Notes: generated from the letters alone by a model not told the origin. Counted from the first letter of the stretch, positions 25,048 to 33,262 are shown. The stretch is DNA of 47,952 nucleotides from an uncultured Bacteroides sp. (GCA_949288715.1 CASELH010000014.1:1-47952); one strand, 5' to 3'. Translations and numbers: made by a program.

Positions 25048-25881
25048 TCAGTCTTCTACTTTCAGTTTGTACACAATGTCCTTTACATATTGCGCCCATT
25101 GCAAGGGCGTCTTCGACTTGTCGAATGTCTGCCACGGGATAGGCTTCCCGATGGTGATGGTGAACGTCTTATGCCGGTTCTTCAGCATCTCGTCCGCCAG
25201 GTAGAGCATGGCAATGTTGAACTTGATGCCCAGCGTCTTGCACACGTTGGCCAGGTTGTAAAAGAAGTTGGAGTTCTGCCCGTCGAAGTGTATGGGCACC
25301 ACGTCGCGGTGCGTCTGCACGCTTTTCACGATGAAGGTTTTTTTCCACTCCACATCGCGTATCACCCCGCCCTGGCGCCGCGAGCAAAGCCCTGCGGGAA
25401 ACATTATCATCTGGTTGTCCGATGCAAAGCCCGCCTCCACCATCCGCGGGAAATCCTTAGCCTGCTTGCCCGTCTTGTTGATGGGGATGCAAAGCGGCGC
25501 CAGCCCGTGCAGGTTCATCAGCAAGTCGTTCACCATGTACTTCACCTTGCCGTTGTAGTGCGTGCCCAGCACGTAGCCCAGCGCCAGGCCGTCTTGTCCG
25601 CCCAGCGGGTGGTTGGACACAAAGGTGCACAAACGCCCGTCCGTCGGCAGGTTTTCCTCGCCCTTCACCACCAGCTTGGCATCCAGAAAGTCCAGGCTGG
25701 CCCTTAGGAAGTCCACCCCCACCTTGTCCTGCGCGCTACGCAGAAAGGTGTTCAATTCCTCTTGATGCACAATGCGTTTCAAGTACGACACCACAAAACG
25801 CGGCACATACTTTGCCTGCTTCGGCGCCTTCTCGCGGAGTATCTTGTCGATGTCGATTAAAAACAAACTGTCGTCAGCCAT
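25048..25881 (-). CDS. glsA: PlsC-type O-acyltransferase of glycine lipid synthesis (GlsA-like)
   Basis: A 277-residue lysophospholipid-type acyltransferase, probably at the inner face of the membrane. It carries the NHPLGGQD motif with His91 and Asp97. That is five residues between His and Asp, one more than the HX4D of typical PlsC enzymes. Other blocks seen are IPINKTGKQA and MFPAGLCSRRQGG (the PlsC FPEG-like block, here FPAG). Bacteroides GlsA adds the O-linked chain to N-acyl glycine. It is first in a two-gene leftward operon with glsB 11 bp behind. ATG 25881 has an AGGAAA upstream. Confidence 0.78.
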   Translation of the reverse strand: MADDSLFLIDIDKILREKAPKQAKYVPRFVVSYLKRIVHQEELNTFLRSAQDKVGVDFLRASLDFLDAKLVVKGEENLPTDGRLCTFVSNHPLGGQDGLALGYVLGTHYNGKVKYMVNDLLMNLHGLAPLCIPINKTGKQAKDFPRMVEAGFASDNQMIMFPAGLCSRRQGGVIRDVEWKKTFIVKSVQTHRDVVPIHFDGQNSNFFYNLANVCKTLGIKFNIAMLYLADEMLKNRHKTFTITIGKPIPWQTFDKSKTPLQWAQYVKDIVYKLKVED

Positions 25882-25905
25882 GCTGTTTTCCTTACTATGA
25901 ACGTG

Positions 25906-25937
25906 CAAAATTAAACTATCTTTTCTATTAATTGCAA
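25906..25937 (-). promoter_or_regulatory. Promoter for the glsA-glsB operon
   Basis: Leftward: TTG (25937-25935), 21 bp, then TAATTTTG (25913-25906). It lies about 25-55 bp upstream of the glsA-like ATG. Confidence 0.65.
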
Positions 25938-26163
25938 GAAAACAGCAGAAAACTACACCATAAATTTGTCAAAATGCACGATTCCCTTTCAAATGGGCAA
26001 TTATTCTTTCAGGGCCGCTATCATCAATACCGGGTTATCGGCTTCCATTAATTGCTCAGCAGTACAAGCAGATAGGAGCGCAGCACCGCATTATCTACAA
26101 TGTCTAAAAAGGAAACCCCATGCTGACGGCCGAAGGGCATTACGGGGATAAATAAGCTTTACC

Positions 26164-26502
26164 TCACATCATCATCGCAATCTGCTTTTCTACTGCCGAC
26201 TTGATAAAAGCATTGATAGAAATGCCTGCCTGCTTGGCAAGAACAGCTATGCGGCTATGCGTTTCCGGCGAAATCCGAATGTTCAGAGAGCCGGAATAGC
26301 TTTTATGAGGCTCTATCCCTTCCTCTTTGCAATATTCCAAATAGTCATCTACGGCTTCGTGGAAAGCATTTGTCAGCTCCTTTACACTTTCACCCTCAAA
26401 ATTCACCAACCCGTTTATACCTTCAACTTTTCCAAAAAAAACATTATCTTTTTCACTAAAAGATACCGAACCGATATACCCTTTGTAACTCAATGTATTC
26501 AT
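26164..26502 (-). CDS. hicB: HicB-family antitoxin
   Basis: A 112-residue antitoxin. The N-terminal half is a degenerate RNase-H-like HicB domain (YKGYIGSVSFSEKDNVFFGK, ESVKELTNAFHEAVDDYLEY). The C-terminal half is a ribbon-helix-helix segment (SLNIRISPETHSRIAVLAKQ) for DNA binding. HicB neutralises HicA and represses its own promoter. The gene follows hicA by 13 bp and is AT-rich compared with the dcw genes. The 25882-26163 gap beyond it holds the gls promoter and a 28-codon decayed coding trace. Confidence 0.88.
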   Translation of the reverse strand: MNTLSYKGYIGSVSFSEKDNVFFGKVEGINGLVNFEGESVKELTNAFHEAVDDYLEYCKEEGIEPHKSYSGSLNIRISPETHSRIAVLAKQAGISINAFIKSAVEKQIAMMM

Positions 26503-26515
26503 AAACTATTTCCTC

Positions 26516-26773
26516 CTATTTAATAAATCCTGCTTCTGTCAAGTCATCTAAAACCTGCTTCATGGCATATCCTTTTACGATATTCCCTGGATGTGGCTTA
26601 TGCAGCATAATGGGTCGTTTGTCTCCATTGCGATAAATAATCCTTGACCCCGAAGTCTTCCCTTTGTTCGATTTCACGTATCCGAAAAAAGACAAAAGCC
26701 TCTCCATTTCATCAAATGTAAAGTCATTAGGCTGCTTTTTAAACCGCGCCACCAGTTTTTCTTTCGTACCCAT
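26516..26773 (-). CDS. hicA: HicA-family mRNA interferase toxin
   Basis: An 85-residue toxin. The family is an RNA-binding dsRBD-like fold that cleaves mRNA. Seen: FDEMERLLSFFGYVKSNKGK, GSRIIYRN, and MLHKPHPGN with the likely catalytic His58, then the closing helix KGYAMKQVLDDLTEAGFIK. Both members of the pair look complete, so the module is probably functional. The toxin precedes the antitoxin, the usual hicAB order. The promoter and operator lie directly upstream. Confidence 0.9.
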   Translation of the reverse strand: MGTKEKLVARFKKQPNDFTFDEMERLLSFFGYVKSNKGKTSGSRIIYRNGDKRPIMLHKPHPGNIVKGYAMKQVLDDLTEAGFIK

Positions 26774-26789
26774 TTTTGAATGCTTTCTG

Positions 26790-26821
26790 CAAATGTAACT
26801 ACTTTATAGTTACAATACAAA
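26790..26821 (-). promoter_or_regulatory. hicAB promoter
   Basis: Leftward: TTTG (26821-26818), 20 bp, then TACATTTG (26797-26790). Both boxes fit the Bacteroidetes consensus. The hicA ATG is about 17 bp beyond. Confidence 0.8.
26794..26814 (-). promoter_or_regulatory. Putative HicB operator (perfect 8-bp inverted repeat)
   Basis: Arms TGTAACTA and TAGTTACA are perfect reverse complements separated by 5 bp. The site lies between the -33 and -7 boxes and covers part of the -7 box. This is where a ribbon-helix-helix autorepressor such as HicB would block the promoter. Binding is inferred. Confidence 0.7.
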
Positions 26822-26878
26822 TAAAAGTGCATAATCTTCGCTCCACACTCCCCTCCTCCACCCCTACCTCCACCCCAC

Positions 26879-26992
26879 CTTGTCCGTTCTTTTTCCGCTC
26901 CATAGCGCCGAAGCGCATTCGAACGAGTACCGAATGAGGTACGAATGGGGTACGACTGAGGTGCGAACCGGGCCGGAGGATGGTTTGTAAAC
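26879..26992 (+). repeat. Dispersed intergenic repeat, copy B
   Basis: Shares with copy A, in the same order, CTTGTCCGTTC, CTTTTTCCGCTCCATAG, the short hairpin GCGCCGAAGCGC, GAGTACCGAATGAGGTACGA with further GGTACGA-like units, and an end at GGTTTGTAAA. It lies between the leftward hicAB and a rightward YhcG remnant. With the hicAB promoter it explains the 26774-27105 gap. Confidence 0.75.
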
Positions 26993-27105
26993 ATGCTTTA
27001 CGCCCGTGAAGTGCGGCAAAGGCATTCATCGGAAGGGGGACGGCAATAAAATGCGGACAGCGATGGAATCTTTCCGCTCTTTTTACTATAAATCATTCTT
27101 TACCA

Positions 27106-27405
27106 ATGAAAAAAGCTGATACGACATCTTTATATGCCCCCGATTTCGTGCGGGACATCAAGCAGATGCCCGCGCCTGGTACCTGAAAGAGGTGGCTGAG
27201 CAGATGTGGAGTTATCGCACGCTCGACCGCAACATCGGTTCGCAGTATTACGAGCGGCTGTTGCTGTCGCAGCACAAAGATGCAGTGGCGTCTGAGATAA
27301 TACATGCTCTACATGCCTACAGAGGAGGAACTAAGGCAGGAGATAGAACGGCAAAAGGATTTCTTCCGCCTGCAACACGGCAATTCCGCTAAGGAAGACT
27401 TGTAA
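27106..27405 (+). pseudogene. YhcG/DUF1016 PDDEXK nuclease remnant (internal deletion, two frame changes)
   Basis: An ATG at 27106 opens MKKADTTSLYAPDFVRDIKQ, then the frame shifts. A second frame reads AWYLKEVAEQMWSYRTLDRN and IGSQYYERLLLSQHKDAV, typical of the YhcG N-terminal region. After a further frame change a third segment reads YMLYMPTEEELRQEIERQKD and stops at 27405, typical of the very C-terminus. The catalytic middle is missing, so this is an internally deleted, frameshifted relic. It sits 110 bp upstream of mraZ. The family call is by recalled consensus. Confidence 0.75.
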
Positions 27406-27452
27406 ACCGCCCCCTGTGGAAAACTTATTTGGAATATTTTCGATAAACATAG

Positions 27453-27472
27453 TGGGGAATTGTGGGGAATTG
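27453..27472 (+). promoter_or_regulatory. Putative MraZ boxes upstream of mraZ
   Basis: TGGGGAATTGTGGGGAATTG gives two TGGGG direct repeats with a 10-bp period. This is the TGGGN-N5-TGGGN arrangement bound by MraZ in other bacteria. A further TGGGA lies at 27504. TAATTTTA at 27475, a near match to the -7 box, follows directly. It predicts autorepression of the dcw operon. Confidence 0.65.
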
Positions 27473-27514
27473 TGTAATTTTACCCCCGCTTATTATAACA
27501 AGGTGGGAAACTGC

Positions 27515-27976
27515 ATGCAATTCTTAGGAAACATAGAGGCGAAGACCGATGCCAAGGGCAGGGTGTTCATCCCCGCCGTCTTCCGCAAGCTGCTGCAGGC
27601 GGCTGGCGAAGAGCGGCTTGTGCTGCGCAAGGATGTGTTTCAGGATTGCCTGGTGCTGTATCCCGAAAGCGTGTGGTTCTGCACGCAAGACGTGCTGAGG
27701 CAACGGCTCAACCCGTGGAACGCGCGCCAGCAGGCGGTGTTCCGCCAGTTTGTAAGCGATGCCGAGATGGTGGTGCCCGACGGCAACGGGCGCATCCTCA
27801 TCCCCCGCCGCTACCTGCAAATGGCCGGCATAAGGGACGAGGTGCGCTTCATAGGCATGGACCAGACCATCGAAATCTGGGCAAGGGAGAAGGCCGAACA
27901 GCCCTTTATGGACCCGCAGGAATTTGGCAAAGCCTTGCAGGAGGTGCTGGGCGGAGACGGCATAAACGAATACTAA
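27515..27976 (+). CDS. mraZ: Transcriptional regulator MraZ
   Basis: A 153-residue DNA-binding protein of two AbrB-type halves. Each half has the DxxGR signature: AKTDAKGRVFIPAVFRK near the start, and VVPDGNGRILIPRRYL in the second half. MraZ forms rings and represses the dcw operon through TGGGN repeats, which are visible just upstream. I chose ATG 27515 (MQFLGNIEAK) over an upstream GTG at 27416 because the family starts there and the boxes lie before it. It is the first gene of the cluster, with rsmH 12 bp after it. Confidence 0.95.
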   Translation: MQFLGNIEAKTDAKGRVFIPAVFRKLLQAAGEERLVLRKDVFQDCLVLYPESVWFCTQDVLRQRLNPWNARQQAVFRQFVSDAEMVVPDGNGRILIPRRYLQMAGIRDEVRFIGMDQTIEIWAREKAEQPFMDPQEFGKALQEVLGGDGINEY

Positions 27977-27988
27977 CGACGACGAGAT

Positions 27989-28921
27989 ATGGCAGACGAA
28001 CCCATTTACCACATCCCCGTGCTGCTGAAGCAAAGCGTGGACGGGCTGGACATTGACCCCGCAGGGACGTATGTAGACGTCACCTTCGGCGGGGGAGGGC
28101 ACTCGCGCGAGATTCTTTCGCGCCTGGGGCCGGAAGGGCGCCTGCTGGGCTTCGACCAGGATGAAGACGCCGAGCGCAACATTCCCGCCGACGGGCGCTT
28201 CACCTTCGTGCGCAGCAACTTCCGCTACCTGCGCAACTTCCTGCGCTACTACGGCATCGACCGGGTGGACGGCATATTGGCCGACCTGGGGGTGTCGTCG
28301 CACCACTTCGACGACAGCGAGCGGGGCTTTTCCTTCCGCTTCGACGGGGCGCTGGACATGCGCATGAACCAGCGCGCCGGGCTGACGGCTGCCGACGTGG
28401 TGAACACCTACGACGAAGAGCGGCTGGCCGGCCTGTTTTACCTCTACGGCGAGCTGAAAAACAGCCGCAAGCTGGCGGCCACCCTGGCCAAGGCACGCGC
28501 GCAGAAGCCCATCGCCACCATAGGGGAGTTTCTGGAGGCCATAAAACCCTGCTTCGGGCGCGAGCGCGAGAAGAAGGAGCTGGCCAAGGCATTTCAAGCC
28601 CTGCGCATAGAGGTGAACCACGAGATGGAGGCGCTGAAGGAGATGCTGGATGCCGCCGTGACCGTGCTGCGACCGGGCGGCAGGCTGTGCGTCATCACCT
28701 ACCACTCGCTGGAAGACCGCATGGTGAAGAACCTGATGAAGGCCGGCAACGTGGAGGGCAAGGCGGAGAAGGACTTCTTTGGCAACGTCCGGGCACCTTT
28801 CCGCCCGCTGAGCAACAAGGTCATAGTGCCCGATGCCGACGAGGTGGAGCGCAACCCGCGCTCGCGCAGCGCCAAGCTGCGCATAGCCTGCCGGACGGAC
28901 AACCCGGAAGACAACGTGTAG
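27989..28921 (+). CDS. rsmH: 16S rRNA (cytosine1402-N4)-methyltransferase
   Basis: A 310-residue methyltransferase that modifies C1402 in the decoding centre with S-adenosylmethionine. The SAM motif VDVTFGGGGHSREIL opens near residue 28; DLGVSSHHFDDSERGFSF and DMRMNQRAGLTAADVVN follow, and the C-terminal YHSLEDRMVKNLMK is family typical. It is second in the dcw operon, 12 bp after mraZ and 13 bp before ftsL, as in most bacteria. Length is normal. Confidence 0.96.
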   Translation: MADEPIYHIPVLLKQSVDGLDIDPAGTYVDVTFGGGGHSREILSRLGPEGRLLGFDQDEDAERNIPADGRFTFVRSNFRYLRNFLRYYGIDRVDGILADLGVSSHHFDDSERGFSFRFDGALDMRMNQRAGLTAADVVNTYDEERLAGLFYLYGELKNSRKLAATLAKARAQKPIATIGEFLEAIKPCFGREREKKELAKAFQALRIEVNHEMEALKEMLDAAVTVLRPGGRLCVITYHSLEDRMVKNLMKAGNVEGKAEKDFFGNVRAPFRPLSNKVIVPDADEVERNPRSRSAKLRIACRTDNPEDNV

Positions 28922-28934
28922 GGAGGAACAAAAT

Positions 28935-29267
28935 ATGGAACAAGCGAAAAAGAAACGCACATCGTGGAAGAGCATCATAGGCGGCGACATTCTGGCCACG
29001 GGCTTCTTCCACCGCCAGGCCAAGCTGATAGCACTCATCATGGTGCTCGTCATTTTCTACATCAGCAACCGCTACTCCGTGCAGCAACAGTTGATACGGA
29101 TAGAGGAACTGAAGACGGAGCTGACCGACGTGAAGTACAACGCCTTGACCCGCAGCTCGGAGCTGATGGAGCAGAGCCGGCAGTCGCGCATCGAGGAGTA
29201 CGTGGCCACGCAGGAAAGCGACTTGCAGACGGCTACCACCCCGCCCTACGTGATACGTGATAATTGA
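28935..29267 (+). CDS. ftsL: FtsL-like bitopic division protein
   Basis: A 110-residue protein in the ftsL position between rsmH and the PBP gene. A basic N-terminus (AKKKRTSWK) is followed by one membrane helix at about residues 31-45 (LIALIMVLVIFYISN), then a coiled-coil segment (QQQLIRIEELKTELTDVKYN). FtsL joins FtsQ and the FtsWI synthase at the septum. Sequence is poorly conserved across phyla, so the call rests on size, layout and position. The stop codon and the last codons lie at the start of an AATTGA-type repeat. Confidence 0.8.
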   Translation: MEQAKKKRTSWKSIIGGDILATGFFHRQAKLIALIMVLVIFYISNRYSVQQQLIRIEELKTELTDVKYNALTRSSELMEQSRQSRIEEYVATQESDLQTATTPPYVIRDN

Positions 29268-29391
29268 AAATTGAGAATTAAAAATTGAAAAATAAAGCGA
29301 GAAGTAAGAAGTGACAATTGAAAAATAAAGTGAGAATGGCCAATGCTTCATTCTTAATTTTCAATTCTCAATTCTTAATTCCCAATTAACA
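29262..29391. repeat. AT-rich inverted repeat between ftsL and ftsI
   Basis: The left arm (AATTGAAAATTGAGAATT and kin) and the right arm (TTAATTTTCAATTCTCAATT and kin) are rough inverted copies around a centre with two ATAAAG(C/T)GAGAA units. It could form a long hairpin in the dcw mRNA. The ftsL stop codon falls inside it. Confidence 0.7.
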
Positions 29392-29397
29392 AAAGGT

Positions 29398-31557
29398 ATG
29401 GCTGTCAACAAAAACAATATCATGCTGCGCTACTTCTTCATCGTGCTGGTGATGTCGCTCATAGGCATCGCGGTGGTGGTGAAGGCAGGCTTCATCATGT
29501 TTGCCGAAAGGCAATACTGGAACGATGTGGCCGACCGCTTCGTGAAGGAGAACAAGACAGTACGCCCCAACCGGGGCAACATCCTCTCGGCCGACGGCAA
29601 GCTGATGGCCAGCTCGCTGCCTGAATACCATATATATATGGACTTCATGTCGGGCGAGCGCGACCCTGAGCTGCGCCGTAAAGACCAGCACCGCCGCGAC
29701 TCGCTGCTGAAGGCCAACCTGGACTCTATCAGCACGGGGTTGCACCGCATCTTCCCGGACAAGAGCAAGGCTTACTTCAAGAACCGCCTGCAGGCCGGGC
29801 GCAGGCAGCGCAGCCGCCACTACCAGCTTTACCCCAAGCGCATTTCGTACATCGAGTTCCGCGAGGTGCAGAAGCTGCCCTACTTCCGCCTGGGCAAGTA
29901 TCAGAGCGGCCTGCACGAGGTGCCCTACAACCAGCGGAAGAAACCCTTCGGCTCACTGGCCTCGCAGACGCTGGGACGCCTTTACGCCGACACCGCCATG
30001 GGGGCACGCAACGGCATTGAACTGGCCTTCGACACCGTGCTGAAGGGGCGCAACGGCATCACCCACCGGCAAAAGGTGATGAACAAGTGGCTGGACATCA
30101 TCGACATTCCGCCCGTGGACGGCTGCGACGTGGTGACCACCATCGACGTGGGTATGCAGGACATCTGCGAGAAAGCCCTGGTGGACAAGCTGAAGGAGAT
30201 AAATGCCAACGTGGGCGTGGCCGTGCTGATGGAGGTAAAGACGGGCGACGTGAAGGCCATTGTGAACATGACCAAGGCCAGCGACGGCAACTACTACGAA
30301 ATGAACAGCAACGCCATAAGCGACATGCTGGAACCGGGCTCCACCTTCAAGACCGCCTCGCTGATGGTGGCCCTGGAGGACGGCAAAATCACCCCCGAAA
30401 CGGTGGTGGAGACAGGCAACGGCGTGAAGAACATGTACGGCAGCCAGATGCGCGACCATAACTGGTACAAAGGCGGCTATGGCACCATCACGGCCACACG
30501 CGCCCTGGAAGTGTCGTCAAACATAGGCGTGTCGGCACTGATAGACAAGTATTACCACGACGACCCGCAGAAGTTTGTAGACGGACTGAAGCGCATGAGC
30601 ATAGACCAGCCCCTGCACCTGCAGATAGGCGGCGAGGGCAAGCCGAATATCAAGGGGCCCAAGGAGCGCTACTTTGCCAAGACTACCCTGCCCTGGATGA
30701 GCATAGGCTACGAGACGCAGATTCCGCCCATGAACATACTGACGTTTTACAACGCCATTGCCAACGACGGCGTGATGGTGCGCCCCAAGTTCGTGAAAGA
30801 GATATTGCGAGGAGACGAGGTGGTGAAACGATTCCCCACCGAGGTCATTAACGGCAAAATATGCTCGGACAGCACGCTAGTGAAGATACGCAAGATGCTG
30901 CGGGGCGTGGTGACCGACGGATTGGCCAAGGCGGCAGGCAGCGACCAGTTTGCCGTGGCGGGCAAGACGGGCACGGCGCAGATTTCGCAAGGCAAAGACG
31001 GCTACCGCAGCGGCAAGCGCGAATACCTGGTGAGCTTCTGCGGCTTCTTCCCGGCCGAAGCGCCGCAATACAGCTGCATTGTCTCCATCCGCAAGCCGGC
31101 AGCCGGAGGCGCGTCGGGCGGACTGATGGCGGGCAGCGTGTTCAAAAAGATAGCCGAGCGGGTGTATGCCAAGAACCTGCGCATTGACATGGCACAGGCC
31201 ATAGACAGCACCAGCAACGTCATTCCCACCGTGAAGCCGGGCGAAATGAACGAGGCGCTGGTGGTGCTGAACGACCTGGACGTGCCCAGCCGGTCGCCCC
31301 TCGACGAAAAAGACGGGCAGGAATGGTGGGGGCGCACCGAGTCGACCGACACAGCCGTGGTGCTGCACGAGACGGAATATGCTGCCAACACCGTGCCCAA
31401 CGTCATCGGCATGGGCGCCAAAGATGCCGTCTACCTGCTGGAAAGCAAGGGTTGGCGCGTCAGGCTGAGTGGCGTGGGGCGCGTCAGGCACCAGTCGCTC
31501 GCGGCAGGCACCCGCGCAGCAAAGGGGGCAACCATAGGGCTGCAACTGAGGAATTGA
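29398..31557 (+). CDS. ftsI: Septal peptidoglycan transpeptidase (class B PBP, FtsI) with PASTA domain
   Basis: A 719-residue class B penicillin-binding protein that cross-links septal peptidoglycan. One N-terminal membrane helix (about 12-35) is followed by a PBP dimerisation domain. The transpeptidase motifs are S315-T-F-K318, S373-S-N375 and K523-T-G. A single PASTA domain ends the protein (TVPNVIGMGAKDAVYLLESK). It follows the ftsL spacer repeat and precedes murE by 250 bp, most of which is repeat. The dcw position supports a division role over elongation. PASTA may bind muropeptides or stem peptides. Confidence 0.95.
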   Translation: MAVNKNNIMLRYFFIVLVMSLIGIAVVVKAGFIMFAERQYWNDVADRFVKENKTVRPNRGNILSADGKLMASSLPEYHIYMDFMSGERDPELRRKDQHRRDSLLKANLDSISTGLHRIFPDKSKAYFKNRLQAGRRQRSRHYQLYPKRISYIEFREVQKLPYFRLGKYQSGLHEVPYNQRKKPFGSLASQTLGRLYADTAMGARNGIELAFDTVLKGRNGITHRQKVMNKWLDIIDIPPVDGCDVVTTIDVGMQDICEKALVDKLKEINANVGVAVLMEVKTGDVKAIVNMTKASDGNYYEMNSNAISDMLEPGSTFKTASLMVALEDGKITPETVVETGNGVKNMYGSQMRDHNWYKGGYGTITATRALEVSSNIGVSALIDKYYHDDPQKFVDGLKRMSIDQPLHLQIGGEGKPNIKGPKERYFAKTTLPWMSIGYETQIPPMNILTFYNAIANDGVMVRPKFVKEILRGDEVVKRFPTEVINGKICSDSTLVKIRKMLRGVVTDGLAKAAGSDQFAVAGKTGTAQISQGKDGYRSGKREYLVSFCGFFPAEAPQYSCIVSIRKPAAGGASGGLMAGSVFKKIAERVYAKNLRIDMAQAIDSTSNVIPTVKPGEMNEALVVLNDLDVPSRSPLDEKDGQEWWGRTESTDTAVVLHETEYAANTVPNVIGMGAKDAVYLLESKGWRVRLSGVGRVRHQSLAAGTRAAKGATIGLQLRN

Positions 31558-31608
31558 AAATTATAAATATAGAATAAATGAGGAATTTAGCGTGCGTTTA
31601 TTTTCCAG

Positions 31609-31765
31609 CCGCAGATGACACGGATAACACGGATTTTCAAGAGGCTTCGCCCACGTGTATCTGTCATTCTGAGCGAAGCGAAGAATCTCCTATCAATATG
31701 GGAGATACTTCACTTACGTTCAGTATGACAAAAGAAAAAATCTGCGTTATCCGTGTCATCTGCGG
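31609..31765. repeat. Nested inverted-repeat element between ftsI and murE
   Basis: Outer arms: CCGCAGATGACACGGATAAC (from 31609) pairs with GTTATCCGTGTCATCTGCGG (ending 31765). Inside, 31662-31730 is a second imperfect palindrome: TGTCATTCTGAGCG, then AAGCGAAGAATCTCC, against GGAGATACTTC and the reverse TATGACA end. Reading through gives the CHSERSEE peptide seen in many spurious ORFs. I take it as a small non-coding repeat (MITE-like or REP-like). A partial copy of its right end lies at 47078-47115. Confidence 0.75.
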
Positions 31766-31807
31766 ATGAAAAATAAAACACATAGCACAATATAATAGAC
31801 ATTGCCT

Positions 31808-33259
31808 ATGAAACTGAACGAACTACTGAAGAAAATACAGCCGGTGGACATCATCGGCAGCACGGACAAGGAGATAGCCGGCGTGTGCATCGACTCCCGA
31901 CAGGCGGAGCGGGGCTACCTGTTCATGGCCATGCGGGGCACGCAGACCGATGGGCATGCCTACATCCCTGCGGCCATAGGGAAAGGTGCCGTGGCGGTGC
32001 TTTGCGAGGAACTGCCCCAGGAACTGGCCGAGGGCGTGACCTACATCCGCGTGAAGGACAGCGAGGAGGCCGTGGGACTGGTGGCCACCACCTTCTATGG
32101 CGACCCTACGGACAAGATGGAGTTGGTGGGCGTGACGGGCACCAACGGCAAGACCACCGTGGCCACGCTGCTCTACCACACCTTCCGTTACTTCGGCTAC
32201 AAGGTGGGACTGATATCGACGGTGTGCAACTACATAGACGACCAGCCCGTGCCCACCGAGCACACCACCCCCGACCCCATCACGCTGAACCGTTTGCTGG
32301 GGCAGATGGCCGACGCGGGCTGTAAGTATGCCTTCATGGAGGTCAGCTCGCACAGCATCGCACAGAAGCGCATCAGCGGGCTGCGCTTTGCCGGGGGCAT
32401 CTTCACCAACCTGACGCGCGACCACCTGGACTACCACAAGACGGTGGAGAACTACCTGAGGGCCAAAAAGAAGTTCTTCGACGACCTGCCCAAGACGGCC
32501 TTCAGCCTGGTGAACCTGGACGACAAGAACGGGCTGGTGATGACGCAGAACACCCGCTCGCACGTATATACCTACTCCTTGCGAAGCCTTGCCGACTTCA
32601 AGGGGAAGGTGCTGGAAAGCCACTTCGAAGGCATGCTACTCGACTTCAACAACCACGAGCTGGCGGTGCACTTCATCGGGCGATTCAATGCCTACAACCT
32701 GCTGGCAGTGTTCGGCGCCGCCGTGCTGCTGGGCAAGCGCGAGGAGGATGTGCTCGTGGCCCTGAGCACCCTGCACCCCGTGGCCGGGCGCTTTGACGCC
32801 GTGCGCTCTCCGCAAGGATACACGGCCATCGTAGACTATGCCCACACGCCCGACGCGCTGGTGAATGTGCTGAACGCCATACACGGCGTGCTGGAGGGGC
32901 GGGGCAAGGTCATCACCGTGGTGGGCGCAGGCGGCAACCGCGACAAGGGCAAACGCCCCCTCATGGCCAAGGAGGCCGCAAGGCAGAGCGACCGCCTCAT
33001 CATCACCAGCGACAACCCACGCTTTGAGGAGCCGCAGGACATTATGAACGACATGCTGGCAGGCCTCAGCAAGGACGACATGCAGAAGACTCTCGCCATA
33101 GCCGACCGCCGCGAGGCCATACGCACCGCCTGCATGCTGGCGCAGAAGGGCGACGTAGTGCTGGTGGCCGGCAAGGGGCATGAGGACTATCAGGAAATAA
33201 AGGGAGTGAAACACCACTTCGACGACAAGGAGGAGGTGAGAAAAGCGTTTAACGTTTAG
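31808..33259 (+). CDS. murE: UDP-N-acetylmuramoyl-L-alanyl-D-glutamate--meso-diaminopimelate ligase
   Basis: A 483-residue Mur ligase that adds the third stem amino acid. The ATP loop G-T-N-G-K-T-T spans residues 111-117. [12 protein letters not shown] and [10 protein letters not shown] are present, and D402-N-P-R405 is the motif of meso-diaminopimelate-adding enzymes, so the cell wall is predicted to contain DAP. The start is the ATG at 31808 (MKLNELLKK), not the TTG two codons earlier. The last codon runs into a TTTAGTGATTAATG repeat that supplies the stop. Confidence 0.96.
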   Translation: MKLNELLKKIQPVDIIGSTDKEIAGVCIDSRQAERGYLFMAMRGTQTDGHAYIPAAIGKGAVAVLCEELPQELAEGVTYIRVKDSEEAVGLVATTFYGDPTDKMELVGVTGTNGKTTVATLLYHTFRYFGYKVGLISTVCNYIDDQPVPTEHTTPDPITLNRLLGQMADAGCKYAFMEVSSHSIAQKRISGLRFAGGIFTNLTRDHLDYHKTVENYLRAKKKFFDDLPKTAFSLVNLDDKNGLVMTQNTRSHVYTYSLRSLADFKGKVLESHFEGMLLDFNNHELAVHFIGRFNAYNLLAVFGAAVLLGKREEDVLVALSTLHPVAGRFDAVRSPQGYTAIVDYAHTPDALVNVLNAIHGVLEGRGKVITVVGAGGNRDKGKRPLMAKEAARQSDRLIITSDNPRFEEPQDIMNDMLAGLSKDDMQKTLAIADRREAIRTACMLAQKGDVVLVAGKGHEDYQEIKGVKHHFDDKEEVRKAFNV

Positions 33260-33262
33260 TGA

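Noticed and set aside
26001-26087. Minus-strand 28-codon stretch ending LMEADNPVLMIAALKE
   Set aside because: It looks protein-like, perhaps a relic beside HicAB, but has no start, is very short and the family is not recognisable.
31578-31769. 63-codon ORF containing CHSERSEE
   Set aside because: It is translation of a nested inverted repeat; such peptides are common artefacts of this repeat.
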